Assembly (NCBI RefSeq): GCF_000378045.1 | Contig: NZ_KB899089.1 | Location: 124,001 to 188,000 of the forward strand | Source of the DNA: Marinobacterium rhizophilum DSM 18822 | Lineage (GTDB): Bacteria; Pseudomonadota; Gammaproteobacteria; Pseudomonadales; Balneatricaceae | DNA length: 64,000 nucleotides | Direction of reading: 5' to 3' | Made by a program: the position numbers and the translations under genes | Shown here: positions 47,882-55,913 of the stretch, in pieces | How the letters are laid out: each line of letters begins with the position of its first letter | How positions within the stretch are numbered: position 1 is the stretch's first letter | Notes under the pieces: model-generated | Seen by the model: only the letters and a program-made list of their open reading frames with translations | Told to the model about the DNA's origin: nothing | Database searches by the model: none

Positions 47882-48373
47882 ATGCGACATATCATTTCAG
47901 TTCTGTTGGAAAACGAACCGGGTGCCCTGTCTCGCGTCGTTGGCCTGTTCTCCCAGCGCAACTACAACATCGAGTCCCTTACCGTGGCCCCGACTGACGA
48001 TGCGACCCTGTCGCGCCTGACCGTCACCACCGTGGGCGATGACCGGGTCATTGAGCAGATCACCAAGCACCTGAACAAGCTGATTGACGTTGTGAAAGTG
48101 GTGGACCTGACCGAAGGCGAGCACATCGAGCGCGAGCTGATGATGATCAAGCTCAAGGCGTCGGGTGCCAACCGGGCCGAGATCAAGCGCACCGCGGATA
48201 TATTCCGTGGCCAGATCATCGATGTCACGCCCAACACCTACACGGTGCAGCTGATCGGTGCGAGCGACAAGCTCGACGCCTTCATCAGTGCCCTGGGCAC
48301 CACCAGCATCATGGAAGTGGTGCGTTCCGGTGTGTCGGGCATCGCCCGCGGCGAGAAAACCCTGAGCCTCTGA
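47882..48373 (+). CDS. ilvH: Acetolactate synthase small (regulatory) subunit
   Basis: A 163-residue regulatory subunit. The N-terminal ACT domain, which binds valine for feedback inhibition, reads ISVLLENEPGALSRVVGLFS and YNIESLTVAPTDD. The C-terminal ALS_ss domain (about 85-160) contains ELMMIKLKASGANRAEI and ITVTPNTYTVQLIG-like sequence. The ATG at 47882 follows GAGAACCTGAGC at the ilvI end. A strong terminator follows. Confidence 0.96.
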   Translation: MRHIISVLLENEPGALSRVVGLFSQRNYNIESLTVAPTDDATLSRLTVTTVGDDRVIEQITKHLNKLIDVVKVVDLTEGEHIERELMMIKLKASGANRAEIKRTADIFRGQIIDVTPNTYTVQLIGASDKLDAFISALGTTSIMEVVRSGVSGIARGEKTLSL

Positions 48374-48401
48374 TTGTCTCAATCAGATCGGGCCTGTAAA
48401 A

Positions 48402-48432
48402 AAGCCGTTCCCGTCAGGGAGCGGCTTTTTTT
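48402..48432 (+). terminator. Rho-independent terminator of ilvIH
   Basis: Arms AAGCCGTTCCC (48402-48412) and GGGAGCGGCTT (48417-48427, one G-T pair), a short loop, then a run of T residues to 48432. Confidence 0.9.
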
Positions 48433-48567
48433 TGTGGCACCGCTTGCGACTCTCGCCGACCAGAAAAATGGCCAGGGAAGCCATGAGGGCCGGTACGCCG
48501 ACAGCAACAAAATTCATCTCGCCCCCGCTGCATTGCCATCCGCACTCACCCGGAACCCGGAACACCG

Positions 48568-50028
48568 CTATATTTGCCGGTACAGGATTTCTAGTCCCCG
48601 TTCGATCAATGCTTGCGAATAACCGGCAAAACCGATGACCAGCCCTTGACGGTCCTCCAGCCCGTCGTAGTAATGGGAAAGCGGCCGTATCCCGAGCCCC
48701 TGCGACTGCAATGCATGACAAAGAGCCTGATCGCAGCTCCCCGGCGGCAGCAGGAATACCGAATGCATGCCGCCATCAGCCTCGATACGTTTCAGACGAC
48801 CACCGAACATTTCCTCAACCCTGCGGTTGAGGAAATCCCGTCGTCGCCTGTACAGCTTGCGCATGCGCCGCACATGACTGGCGAACTGGCCCGAGGACAT
48901 GAACTCGGCCAGCGCCAGCTGCGGCAGGAGCGAAAGGCCGCCATCAATATAGCGCCGGGCATTATGAAAAGGCTCCACCAGGGCCTGGGGCAGGACCAGA
49001 TAGCCAAGACGGATCGACGGATGCAGAATACGGCTGAAGGTTCCGGCATAGAGCACGCAATGCTCTCCACCGAGTCCCTGCAGCGACGTCAGTGGCGGAC
49101 CATCGAAACGAAACTCGCTGTCGTAGTCATCTTCGATCAGCCAGCTGCCGGTTTCCGTGGCCCAGTTCAGCAACTCCAGCCGCCTCTGCAGACTGAGGGT
49201 ATAGCCCATCGGATAGTTTCGCGACGGTGTCAGCAGTGCCAATCGGGCCTCGGGGGACTGCGCCAGGCCGTTCTGCAGACAGAACCCCTCTTCATCGGCG
49301 GCTACCGCGATCCGATGCGCGCCGACCGCCGCGATGGCGCCGTCAATGCCCGGATACCCCGGTTGCTCCACCAGGATCGGATTGCCAGCATCCAGCAAAA
49401 GCTGCAGCGCCAGGTACAGCGCCTGCTGGGACCCCGAGCAGACCATGACCTGCTGCGCCTCGCAACGCACGCCTCGCACCACCTGCAGATAGCGGGCTAT
49501 CTCCCGTCTCAACGACTCAACGCCCATCGCTGAGGCTCTCGACTCATGCTTCATTCGGCGTCCGGCTCGACTCACCGCACGCTGCCACTGTGACCAGGGA
49601 AAGCTGTCCAGACAGGGACGCGCCGGCGCCAGCAGCTCGGGCCCCGCGCGGTCGTAGAGGCGACCGGGCGGCGGTAGCCGCCCTGCCATGGACGAGAGTC
49701 CAGCTGGGCGCCCGGCATCCCCCTGTTGCGCCAGCGTCTGTTCGCTGCGCAGTTCGGGCTCAGGAAGCTGAGCGGACACGAAGCTGCCTGCACCGTGACG
49801 CGTTTCTATATAGCCTTCGGCCTGCAGCATTTCGTAAGCGGTCTTAACCGTCGTACGGGAGATGCCCAGCGCCTGGCTGAGCGCCCGGCTGGCCGGCAGT
49901 TTGGCACCAGACGCCAGATCCCCGGTGAGAATGGCCTGCTGAAATGCGCGGAACAGGTTGCGATACTGCGCAACCCCGGTACCCGTCTTGAGAAACGGCA
50001 AAAAGAGCTCGGAGGGACTCTTAGTCAT
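48568..50028 (-). CDS. MocR/PdxR-type regulator (GntR HTH plus aminotransferase domain) lacking the PLP lysine
   Basis: A 486-residue fusion regulator. A GntR winged HTH (about 15-90; LPASRALSQALGISRTTVKT) is joined to a fold-type-I aminotransferase domain (about 110-480). Landmarks are MVCSGSQQALYLALQLLLDA, LTPSRNYPMGYTLSLQRR and DDYDSEFRFDG. The PLP-lysine segment reads LYAGTFSRILHPSIRLGYL, with Arg where MocR proteins have the Schiff-base Lys (codon CGT), so an internal aldimine cannot form in the usual way. It is divergent from a PPOX-family flavoprotein gene and probably controls it. How it senses its effector without the lysine is open. Confidence 0.88.
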   Translation of the reverse strand: MTKSPSELFLPFLKTGTGVAQYRNLFRAFQQAILTGDLASGAKLPASRALSQALGISRTTVKTAYEMLQAEGYIETRHGAGSFVSAQLPEPELRSEQTLAQQGDAGRPAGLSSMAGRLPPPGRLYDRAGPELLAPARPCLDSFPWSQWQRAVSRAGRRMKHESRASAMGVESLRREIARYLQVVRGVRCEAQQVMVCSGSQQALYLALQLLLDAGNPILVEQPGYPGIDGAIAAVGAHRIAVAADEEGFCLQNGLAQSPEARLALLTPSRNYPMGYTLSLQRRLELLNWATETGSWLIEDDYDSEFRFDGPPLTSLQGLGGEHCVLYAGTFSRILHPSIRLGYLVLPQALVEPFHNARRYIDGGLSLLPQLALAEFMSSGQFASHVRRMRKLYRRRRDFLNRRVEEMFGGRLKRIEADGGMHSVFLLPPGSCDQALCHALQSQGLGIRPLSHYYDGLEDRQGLVIGFAGYSQALIERGLEILYRQI

Positions 50029-50121
50029 CCTAGAGTGGGCCCTAAAAGTTTTAAAAAATGGATCTCAACTTAAACCCATTAAGCGCCTAACCTGAGCCCA
50101 CTTCAAGCAGAGTAAACAGCC

Positions 50122-50718
50122 ATGACCGCAATAGACATAACCGAAAGAACCCGCCTGAGGCGCGGGCCCAAACGGGCCTGCTATGACCGCAAGGCCATTT
50201 ACAACATCCTTGACGAAGCTTTTGTCTGCCATCTGGGCGCCAGTATGCACGGCGGCACGGCAGTTCAGCCCACGTTCCACTGGCGCATTGGTGACGAGCT
50301 CTACGTGCATGGATCGAGCAAGAATGGCCTGTTCCAGTCGATTCTGGCGGGAGAGACGGCCTGCGTCACGGTCACACTGCTGGATGGACTGGTCTTCGCC
50401 CGCTCCGCCTTCCACCACTCGGCGAATTTCCGCTCGGTAATGCTGTATGGCAAAGGGCGCCTGGTGGAAGACCCGGTCGAAAAGCGCAGCGCGCTCGACA
50501 GGATGCTGGAGAAGTTCAGCCCCGGCCGCTCGCGCGAGGCGCGACCGCCAAATGAGACCGAGATGAAAGCCACTGCGGTGATCGCCTTTGCGATCGAAGA
50601 GGTTTGCGCCAAGGTCCGCACCGGCGGCCCTGTCGACGACGAGGCGGATCTGTCACTGCCGGTCTGGGCCGGCGTCAAACCGGTAATCACCACGATCGGT
50701 GAGCTGATACCGGATTGA
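50122..50718 (+). CDS. PPOX-fold (pyridoxamine 5'-phosphate oxidase-like) flavoprotein
   Basis: A 198-residue protein of the FMN-binding split-barrel (PPOX/NimA-like) family. Landmarks are YDRKAIYNILDEAFVCHLG, VQPTFHWRIGDELYVHGSSK and ACVTVTLLDGLVFARSAFHH, as in the branch annotated as pyridoxamine 5'-phosphate oxidase family protein. It may bind FMN or F420 and act as a reductase or oxidase; the substrate is unknown. It is divergent from the MocR gene across 93 bp that contain GAGTGGGC / GCCCACTT half-sites. The 3' end of this gene recurs, diverged, about 265 bp downstream. Confidence 0.82.
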   Translation: MTAIDITERTRLRRGPKRACYDRKAIYNILDEAFVCHLGASMHGGTAVQPTFHWRIGDELYVHGSSKNGLFQSILAGETACVTVTLLDGLVFARSAFHHSANFRSVMLYGKGRLVEDPVEKRSALDRMLEKFSPGRSREARPPNETEMKATAVIAFAIEEVCAKVRTGGPVDDEADLSLPVWAGVKPVITTIGELIPD

Positions 50719-50760
50719 ACGGCGGAAGGTCTTGTGGCTGCTGACAACCTTTTTCAGAAT

Positions 50761-50921
50761 GGGTGGGTTAGCGGCGCATGGGCACAGCCGTACCGAGTCC
50801 TACAGGGCGATGAGCGTCGCATAACCCACCATTTTGCAATCCTCACCTCCAAGGTGGATTACGGCGCGCCCGCATTATGCAGAAATCTTTTAGCGGCTGC
50901 GGAGCGCAGCCTAACCCACCC
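50761..50921. mobile_element. 161-bp element bounded by perfect 11-bp inverted repeats (MITE- or REP-like)
   Basis: Ends are GGGTGGGTTAG (50761-50771) and CTAACCCACCC (50911-50921). An extra TAACCCACC lies inside at 50822-50830, with GGTGGATTA at 50854-50862, so the interior can fold extensively. No open frame is present and no target duplication is visible. It separates the PPOX gene from a diverged copy of that gene's tail. Confidence 0.55.
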
Positions 50922-50927
50922 TCTCAT

Positions 50928-50984
50928 GGCCGGGCCGGCGTCAAGCCGGTCAGCACCCGCATCAGCGCGCTGGTCCCGGATTGA
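50928..50984 (+). pseudogene. 3'-end remnant of a second PPOX-family gene
   Basis: In frame it reads AGVKPVSTRISALVPD-stop, against AGVKPVITTIGELIPD-stop at the end of the intact gene at 50122-50718. The next bases (ACCGGCGGGAG and AACGGCGGAAG) also match. Only the last 16-19 codons survive. It is diverged, not a recent exact copy, so it probably is the end of a former tandem paralogue truncated by the inverted-repeat element or a deletion. Confidence 0.7.
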
Positions 50985-51000
50985 CCGGCGGGAGCGGCGC

Positions 51001-51429
51001 TTAGCGTTTGCGTTCCGCCATTTCGATAAGCGCGTTGATCCGGCCGATATTCATCGTCAGCTCATCGCGAAAGGAGGCCAATTCCTGGATTTTCCGATCG
51101 ACCGCGACCAGATGCTGTTTCAAAAGGCCGACGACCGCCCGCTTCCCCATAACGCCATCGTCTCCAACGAAATAAAGCTCGATCACCTCCGTGATTTCAT
51201 CGAGAGACAGGCCGATGGACTTCAACTTATGGATCAGTTCAAGGCGTTCGATCGCCGTTTCGTCATAGTAGCGATACCCGCTCCCCTTCCTCTGAGCAGG
51301 AAAGAGCAGTTTCTTTTGCTCGTAAAAGTGGATCGTACGCTGGCTCACATTGCAGCGCCGCGCCAGTTCGCCAATGGTAAAGACGTCTTTTGAGGTCTCT
51401 TCGATACTCGATGTGGCCTTATCGGTCAA
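51001..51429 (-). CDS. MerR-family transcriptional regulator of the downstream-named cluster
   Basis: A 142-residue MerR regulator. HTH and wing: FTIGELARRCNVSQRTIHFY and GSGYRYYDETAIERLELIHK, followed by a long dimerisation helix. There are no C-terminal metal-site cysteines, so the effector is probably organic. I choose the TTG at 51429 (TTGACCGATAAG), which has GGGAGG 4 bp upstream. An ATG at 51492 would sit only two bases after a TATACA -10 element (51495-51500), so it would not be in the transcript. It is the last gene of the five-gene minus-strand cluster and has its own promoter with a dyad operator, so it is probably autoregulated. Confidence 0.87.
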   Translation of the reverse strand: MTDKATSSIEETSKDVFTIGELARRCNVSQRTIHFYEQKKLLFPAQRKGSGYRYYDETAIERLELIHKLKSIGLSLDEITEVIELYFVGDDGVMGKRAVVGLLKQHLVAVDRKIQELASFRDELTMNIGRINALIEMAERKR

Positions 51430-51494
51430 ATGGCCTCCCAGGTTTTTCCGATTCTCCGTACATTGGCCATAGCGTACAGGGTCAGACTCCATCC

Positions 51495-51524
51495 TGTATA
51501 TCTACATTTGACGTGAACTGTAAA
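51495..51524 (-). promoter_or_regulatory. merR promoter with dyad operator in an 18-bp spacer
   Basis: Minus strand: -35 TTTACA (51519-51524), 18-bp spacer, -10 TATACA (51495-51500). A 20-bp dyad with arms TACATTT and AACTGTA spans 51503-51522, between the two boxes, the classic MerR layout. It includes the 15-bp motif ACGTCAAATGTAGAT (minus strand, 51500-51514), which recurs at 55723 and 55876. Confidence 0.7.
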
Positions 51525-51565
51525 GACGAAGCCCGCCAACCGGACGAGTCTTCAACGCCTGTATG

Positions 51566-53089
51566 TCAGTTACCGCTTTCGGTGAGTCGCACGACAGGGC
51601 GCCGGGCTGGCGCCAAGCCAAGATAGGCCGCGATGCAGCCCACCAGCGCAAAGGCCACTGCCCCCCACATACCAATTCCGAAGGCATCGGCATAGCCCTG
51701 CGAAAGAGCGGTTTCCACGACGGTCCTTGCGGCAGCGGGCAAGTTGGCTAGCGCTTCCGGACTCTTTACCAGCACATCCTGGGCGTCGAGGACTCCGCCG
51801 TCGACCAGGGCCGGATAGTCGCCAACGACCCTTGCCGTATTCAGCCGGTCATGGAAGTTCAGTACGGCCCCGATGACACCAAAGGCCAGCGCAGCGCCCA
51901 GTTGCCGCATGGTGTTGAGGATCCCTGAAGCCTGGCCCTGCTTTCCGTCCGGGGCGGAGATCAGGACCGCCTTGATGGCTGGCGAGATAACCAACGGCGC
52001 CCCGATACCGTAGAGCAGCATGGCGGCGAACGCCATGAGATAGCTGCGCTCGGCCGACGTCACAGCGAACAGAACCGCGGAGCTTGCGACCAGAAGCACA
52101 CCCAACCGGATAGGGGCGTGCGGCCCGGCGCGATCGGCCCAGATGCCGCCGAGACGGGCGACGACGAGAATTGGCAGACCGGCGGGAAGCAGCGACAACC
52201 CCGCCATCTGCGGCGACATGCCGAGCGCCACCTGGCTCCACAGCGCCCAGAAAGCGACGCACATGACACAGACCTGGGTCGTCAACAGGATCAGGTTGGC
52301 GCTTGAGAAGGCCTTATGGCGGAAAAGGGACAGATCGACCATGGCGAAGCGGGACGATCTCTGCAGCAGCAGAAAAAGTGTCAATCCGAGAACGGCGCAG
52401 GCAAAAAGGCCGAGCGTGTGCGGCGTTCGCCAACCCCACTCCACCGCCTGCATCAGCGCCACGATCAGGCCACCAAAACCGAAGATGAAACTGGCCAGGC
52501 TGAGCGGCTTGATGTCCGGCATACGCATGGGCTCCGTGTCCCCGGGGACCGCACGACGCACGATCAGGAATACCAGCAGGCCAAGCGGAGCGTTGAGGTG
52601 GAATATCCAGCGCCAGCTCAGCTGTTCGGCGATGAAGCCCCCCAGAAAGGGGCCGATGGCGAGGAAAAAGGCGCCATAAGCGGCGGACGTGCCCAAGGCT
52701 GCACCTTGCCGCTCCGGGGGAAAGACGCGGGCGATCAGCAGCGCGTAGGTGGCCAGCATCATCGCCGCCCCCACTCCCTGCACCGCCCGGGCGGCGATCA
52801 ACATTTCGCCACTGGCACTGAAACCGCAGCCCAGCGACGCCACGACGAAGACCGCCATGCCTGCATCGAAGACGCGGCGGGCACCCAGCCTGTCGGCCGA
52901 GTGGCCGGCGGGTAATACGAAGACGGCGAGCGTGAGGAAGAAGGCATTAAGCGTCCACTGCAGGGCGAGTGCTGAAATGCCGAATTCGGCCTGGATGGAC
53001 GGCAGGGTGACGGCCACGCCCGTTTCATCGATGAACGTCATCGACAGAAAGATCGACATGGCGATGGTGGTGAGCGTTGTTGGCGACAT
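51566..53089 (-). CDS. DHA2-type MFS multidrug exporter (EmrB/QacA-like)
   Basis: A 507-residue drug:H+ antiporter with fourteen membrane segments. Landmarks are TFIDETGVAVTLPSIQAEFG in TM1 (motif D1), LPAGHSADRLGARRVFDAGM (motif A) and AARAVQGVGAAMML (motif B), then FLAIGPFLGGFIAEQLSWRW (motif C, antiporter). It lies 109 bp after paralogue B and 73 bp before the merR promoter region, so it would be cotranscribed with the dioxygenase cluster. It may export the cluster's product or an inducer. Substrate unknown. Confidence 0.92.
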   Translation of the reverse strand: MSPTTLTTIAMSIFLSMTFIDETGVAVTLPSIQAEFGISALALQWTLNAFFLTLAVFVLPAGHSADRLGARRVFDAGMAVFVVASLGCGFSASGEMLIAARAVQGVGAAMMLATYALLIARVFPPERQGAALGTSAAYGAFFLAIGPFLGGFIAEQLSWRWIFHLNAPLGLLVFLIVRRAVPGDTEPMRMPDIKPLSLASFIFGFGGLIVALMQAVEWGWRTPHTLGLFACAVLGLTLFLLLQRSSRFAMVDLSLFRHKAFSSANLILLTTQVCVMCVAFWALWSQVALGMSPQMAGLSLLPAGLPILVVARLGGIWADRAGPHAPIRLGVLLVASSAVLFAVTSAERSYLMAFAAMLLYGIGAPLVISPAIKAVLISAPDGKQGQASGILNTMRQLGAALAFGVIGAVLNFHDRLNTARVVGDYPALVDGGVLDAQDVLVKSPEALANLPAAARTVVETALSQGYADAFGIGMWGAVAFALVGCIAAYLGLAPARRPVVRLTESGN

Positions 53090-53198
53090 GGGTGTTCCTT
53101 GAGCTCAGTTGGGGAGAGAAGCGGCCTGCCCGGATGCCGGGGCGCCGCGGCAGGGGGGCCGCCCAATCGGACGCCTTCCGGCTTTTCACCGCAGGGGC

Positions 53199-53837
53199 TT
53201 AATCGTTTACGGTCTGGATCAGGCGATCGACCCAGGGATCGTGCAACCACTGCTCAGTCATGCGGCGTTTGCGTTGCGAATCCCAGGAAATATCGCGCTC
53301 GAAGGAAACAATGCCACCGTCGTGACCGACGACTACCCAGGCCCAGGTTCCGGTTGTCGCGTCGAACATCTTCACACGAACGCCAATGGCGGCCCGGCTG
53401 CCGCCGGTTTCGCATTCAACGAAGGCGAAGCCACTGTGATGGGGCGGCTCCAGGGGCTCCTTCCTGAGCGGCTTCACCCAGCGTTCCTCCGCCCGCTTGG
53501 CGAGGTCCGGTGCCGCCGCAGCCAGAAACTCCCGGGCCCGCTGGAGTGCGACCTGTTCTTCGGGAACCGCATTGGAGTAGCGGCGATCCATATGGTGCAC
53601 GCCGTCAAGGCGCTCCTCTTCCAAGTTGATCAGCACAGAGAAATGTTCGCCGCCGAGACCGGTGTTGCGCCCATCGCTTCTTTCATGGCGCAGGAGCAGC
53701 AGCGGCCGGGCATCCTGGATCACCTTCCGCTGGCACGCCAGTACGTAACCGTCCGGTATGCAGAGATAACCTTCGATCAGTTTCAAGGCACGCATCAGTA
53801 CGGCAGCTTCGGTATTGGAGGCATTCATAATCGACAT
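53199..53837 (-). CDS. Uncharacterised protein, cytosolic paralogue B
   Basis: I do not recognise this family. The 212-residue protein (start 53837, or Met4 at 53828) shares with paralogue A (54973-55641) the blocks RNTGLGGEHFSVLI, APDL...W, WVVVGHDGGIVSFERDISW and RMTEQWLHD.W. It has no signal peptide, so it is probably cytosolic, whereas A is secreted. The conserved Gly-Gly-Glu-His, aromatic residues and Glu-Gln-Trp-Leu-His-Asp suggest a ligand or active site. It follows the dioxygenase by 25 bp and precedes the MFS exporter by 109 bp. Function unknown. Confidence 0.8.
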   Translation of the reverse strand: MSIMNASNTEAAVLMRALKLIEGYLCIPDGYVLACQRKVIQDARPLLLLRHERSDGRNTGLGGEHFSVLINLEEERLDGVHHMDRRYSNAVPEEQVALQRAREFLAAAAPDLAKRAEERWVKPLRKEPLEPPHHSGFAFVECETGGSRAAIGVRVKMFDATTGTWAWVVVGHDGGIVSFERDISWDSQRKRRMTEQWLHDPWVDRLIQTVND

Positions 53838-53862
53838 TCCATGTCTTCGTTAGGGTTTGGGA

Positions 53863-54910
53863 TCAAGCGGCGTCCGATCGGGGCGGCATGGCTCCGCCGC
53901 GTAGTGCACCGGCTTCGGTGCGGCCGTAAATGGCGGAAAAGTCCGGTGCCAACGGACGGCTGTTGGGTGTGCTGAGCCATAGACGATACAGCAGGCGCTT
54001 TTGCTCCGGCTCCTCGGTATCGTCGAACGCAGCCCGCCCGTGAAGGGTGACAAAGTTGTTGACCCACTGGATGTCGCCGGGCTCGAACGGAATGCGCACC
54101 AGCAGTTCCGGCGACAGGCACAGCGAATCGATCAGGTCCAGCGCCTCGATCTGCAGCTCGGTCAAGCGGGGCGTGCCCGGCAGCTCTTGGGCGGTTCGAA
54201 TGAAATGCCGCAGATAGCGGGCCGCGAAATAGCCTTGGTGCCGAGTAAACACCGGCAAGGCGTAGACATCGTTTCCCCCCCCCGGCTTCCCAGGCGGTGC
54301 GGCGGTGATAGAACGGTTGATAGAGAACTTCGGCCAGATCCGGGCGCTTTCGAAGAATAGCGTTGTGCAGGGCCGGGGCGCTGACCAGATAACTTTCGCC
54401 GCCCCTGATGGCGGTGCGCAGGCATAACAGACCTATGGCATCGCTGCGGTCGGTATGAAACGGCAGGCGATCGCTGGTCCGGGTTCCGCGGGCGGCGGTA
54501 TCCTTCAGCTTGTCGCCGCCGTCCCGCACCAGACCGACCCGCTCGCCCCTGGTGCTCTGCGGCAACAGTGTACCGAGGTACCGGCCGAGACCGGCGAAAA
54601 TGATCTTGAGATCGTCCTCACTGTAGTTTTTGACAGGAAGACCACGCATCATCGTGATGCCGACGCCGTTTTCCAGGCTCTCGCCGATGCCGCGCAAGCG
54701 CTCCGCCAGGCCATCCAGCGGAAAGTCGTCCAGCGTGAGTTCCGCCAGGTCGACGCTCCGGCGGGTAGCCAGTTTCAAGGCGGCGTCGATTTCAGCAAGG
54801 TCGCCGGGGCTAAAAATGTAATGCCAATCGGCCTGCTGGGACTGCAGCTGCGCAGCGGTCCAGCAAGCGGGATCATTCAGCGGCGTGATGACGGATGAGT
54901 CGTACTCCAT
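53863..54910 (-). pseudogene. TauD/TfdA-like Fe(II)/2-oxoglutarate dioxygenase, frame broken at a G9 tract
   Basis: A dioxygenase of about 348 residues in two frames. The first part starts at 54910 (MEYDSSVITPLNDPACW; AAGGAA upstream) and holds the iron motif RLPFHTDRSDAIG (His-x-Asp). It breaks at nine C residues (54275-54283; nine G on the coding strand). Reading with eight G continues as WEAGGGNDVYALPVFTRHQG, then GDIQWVNNFVTLHGRAAFDD, which carries the distal His, and YRLWLS. So one extra G shifts the frame. It may be a real phase-variable slip, a fixed null mutation or a homopolymer read error. It sits between the two paralogous genes in a MerR-controlled cluster. Substrate unknown. Confidence 0.85.
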
Positions 54911-54972
54911 GGTGCATTCCTTGTCAGATGAAGTGGAACGAAGTGAGGCTGATATCCCTGAGGTCATACACC

Positions 54973-55641
54973 TCAGCCCTGCTGCGGCACGTTGTCGGCC
55001 AGCCAGGCGTCATGAAGCCACTGTTCCGTACCGCGTTTGCCCGGGAAGGTGATCCACCGGACATCGCGTTCGAAGGTGACTATCTCGTCGTCGGCGCCGA
55101 CGACGACCCAGAAATAAAGACCGTCAGCGCGATTGCGGCATTTAACCTTCATGCCCGCAAGCGTCACCTCCTTTCGCGCCCCGCCTGCCGCAGCGGTGTG
55201 CACAGTCTCGTCATGCCGGGCAATCCACAGCACCCGCATGTCCCGCAACAGGTCGGGAGCGGTACGGCGCAGGTAGTCCATGGCAATGGACCGTGCCTTC
55301 TTCTCGTCGGGTAGGGCAGTGTCTTCGAATTTGACATCCATGCGGGTATAGCCTTTCAGAACACCGTTATCGCCGATGATGGCGCTGATATGCTCGCCGC
55401 CCAGGCCGGTATTGCCGCCGTCCAGGCGCTCATAACGAAGGAGGGTGGCAGGGGTGTCATCGACGTCGACCTTCAGCATTGCCGTGCGGTGATAGGTCTT
55501 GGGGAAGGAAATCGTCCTTAACGTTTGGGCAGCGCTTTCATTAAGCACCGCGACCTCCACTGCTGCGCTAACGGAGGAAACCAGCGCCAGGTGCATTGCA
55601 GCAGTAAGGATTCCGGCTTTGACTCGGTTCAGTGTCGCCAT
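54973..55641 (-). CDS. Uncharacterised protein, secreted paralogue A
   Basis: I do not recognise this family. A 222-residue protein with a Sec signal (MATLNRVKAGILTAAMHLAL, cut near SVSA-AV). GAGGAGA is about 9 bp before the ATG at 55641, which decides it over an earlier in-frame ATG at 55716. The mature region aligns with paralogue B: GGNTGLGGEHISAII, RTAPDLL...W, FWVVVGADDEIVTFERDVRW and TEQWLHDAWL. The pair suggests the same fold used on two sides of the membrane. It is first in the MerR cluster and has its own promoter at about 55700-55730. Confidence 0.82.
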   Translation of the reverse strand: MATLNRVKAGILTAAMHLALVSSVSAAVEVAVLNESAAQTLRTISFPKTYHRTAMLKVDVDDTPATLLRYERLDGGNTGLGGEHISAIIGDNGVLKGYTRMDVKFEDTALPDEKKARSIAMDYLRRTAPDLLRDMRVLWIARHDETVHTAAAGGARKEVTLAGMKVKCRNRADGLYFWVVVGADDEIVTFERDVRWITFPGKRGTEQWLHDAWLADNVPQQG

Positions 55642-55699
55642 TCTGTGTCTCCTCGGTAGTATCGATTTTCGGCGCAACTCGGGACGGCGCCGACGAGGG

Positions 55700-55737
55700 A
55701 AATTAGCAAACAACATAATCTTACGTCAACTGTAGAT
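55700..55737 (-). promoter_or_regulatory. Promoter and operator motif upstream of paralogue A
   Basis: Minus strand: -35 TTGACG (55724-55729), 18-bp spacer, -10 TAATTT (55700-55705). The 15-bp motif, plus-strand ACGTCAACTGTAGAT (55723-55737), overlaps the -35 box. It differs at one position from the motif in the merR promoter. AATCT and AGATT arms flank it (55718-55739). Confidence 0.6.
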
Positions 55738-55875
55738 TGTTAAACGAGACTTGCAATACCCGACCAATGTCAGCCAACGGCCACCCCCTAATCCCCTTGT
55801 GCGCGGTCTACGGCGATAAAGGAGAATCGTTGCAATAATTAATAGCAGCGTGAAATGAACTTAAAAATCAACTTG

Positions 55876-55890
55876 ACGCAAAATGTAGAT
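55876..55890 (+). promoter_or_regulatory. Third copy of the MerR-cluster motif
   Basis: ACGCAAAATGTAGAT, plus strand, preceded by TTGACG (55873-55878). It differs at two positions from the copy at 51500 and at three from the copy at 55723. AAATC and GATTT arms flank it. It lies upstream of the truncated HAD frame and could act on either strand. Confidence 0.5.
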
Positions 55891-55913
55891 TTTAGCTTGA
55901 CTGCATACACAAC

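Noticed and set aside
51429-51492. ATG at 51492 as merR start
   Set aside because: It lies two bases downstream of the -10 box and would precede or coincide with the transcript start. The TTG at 51429 has a strong ribosome site.
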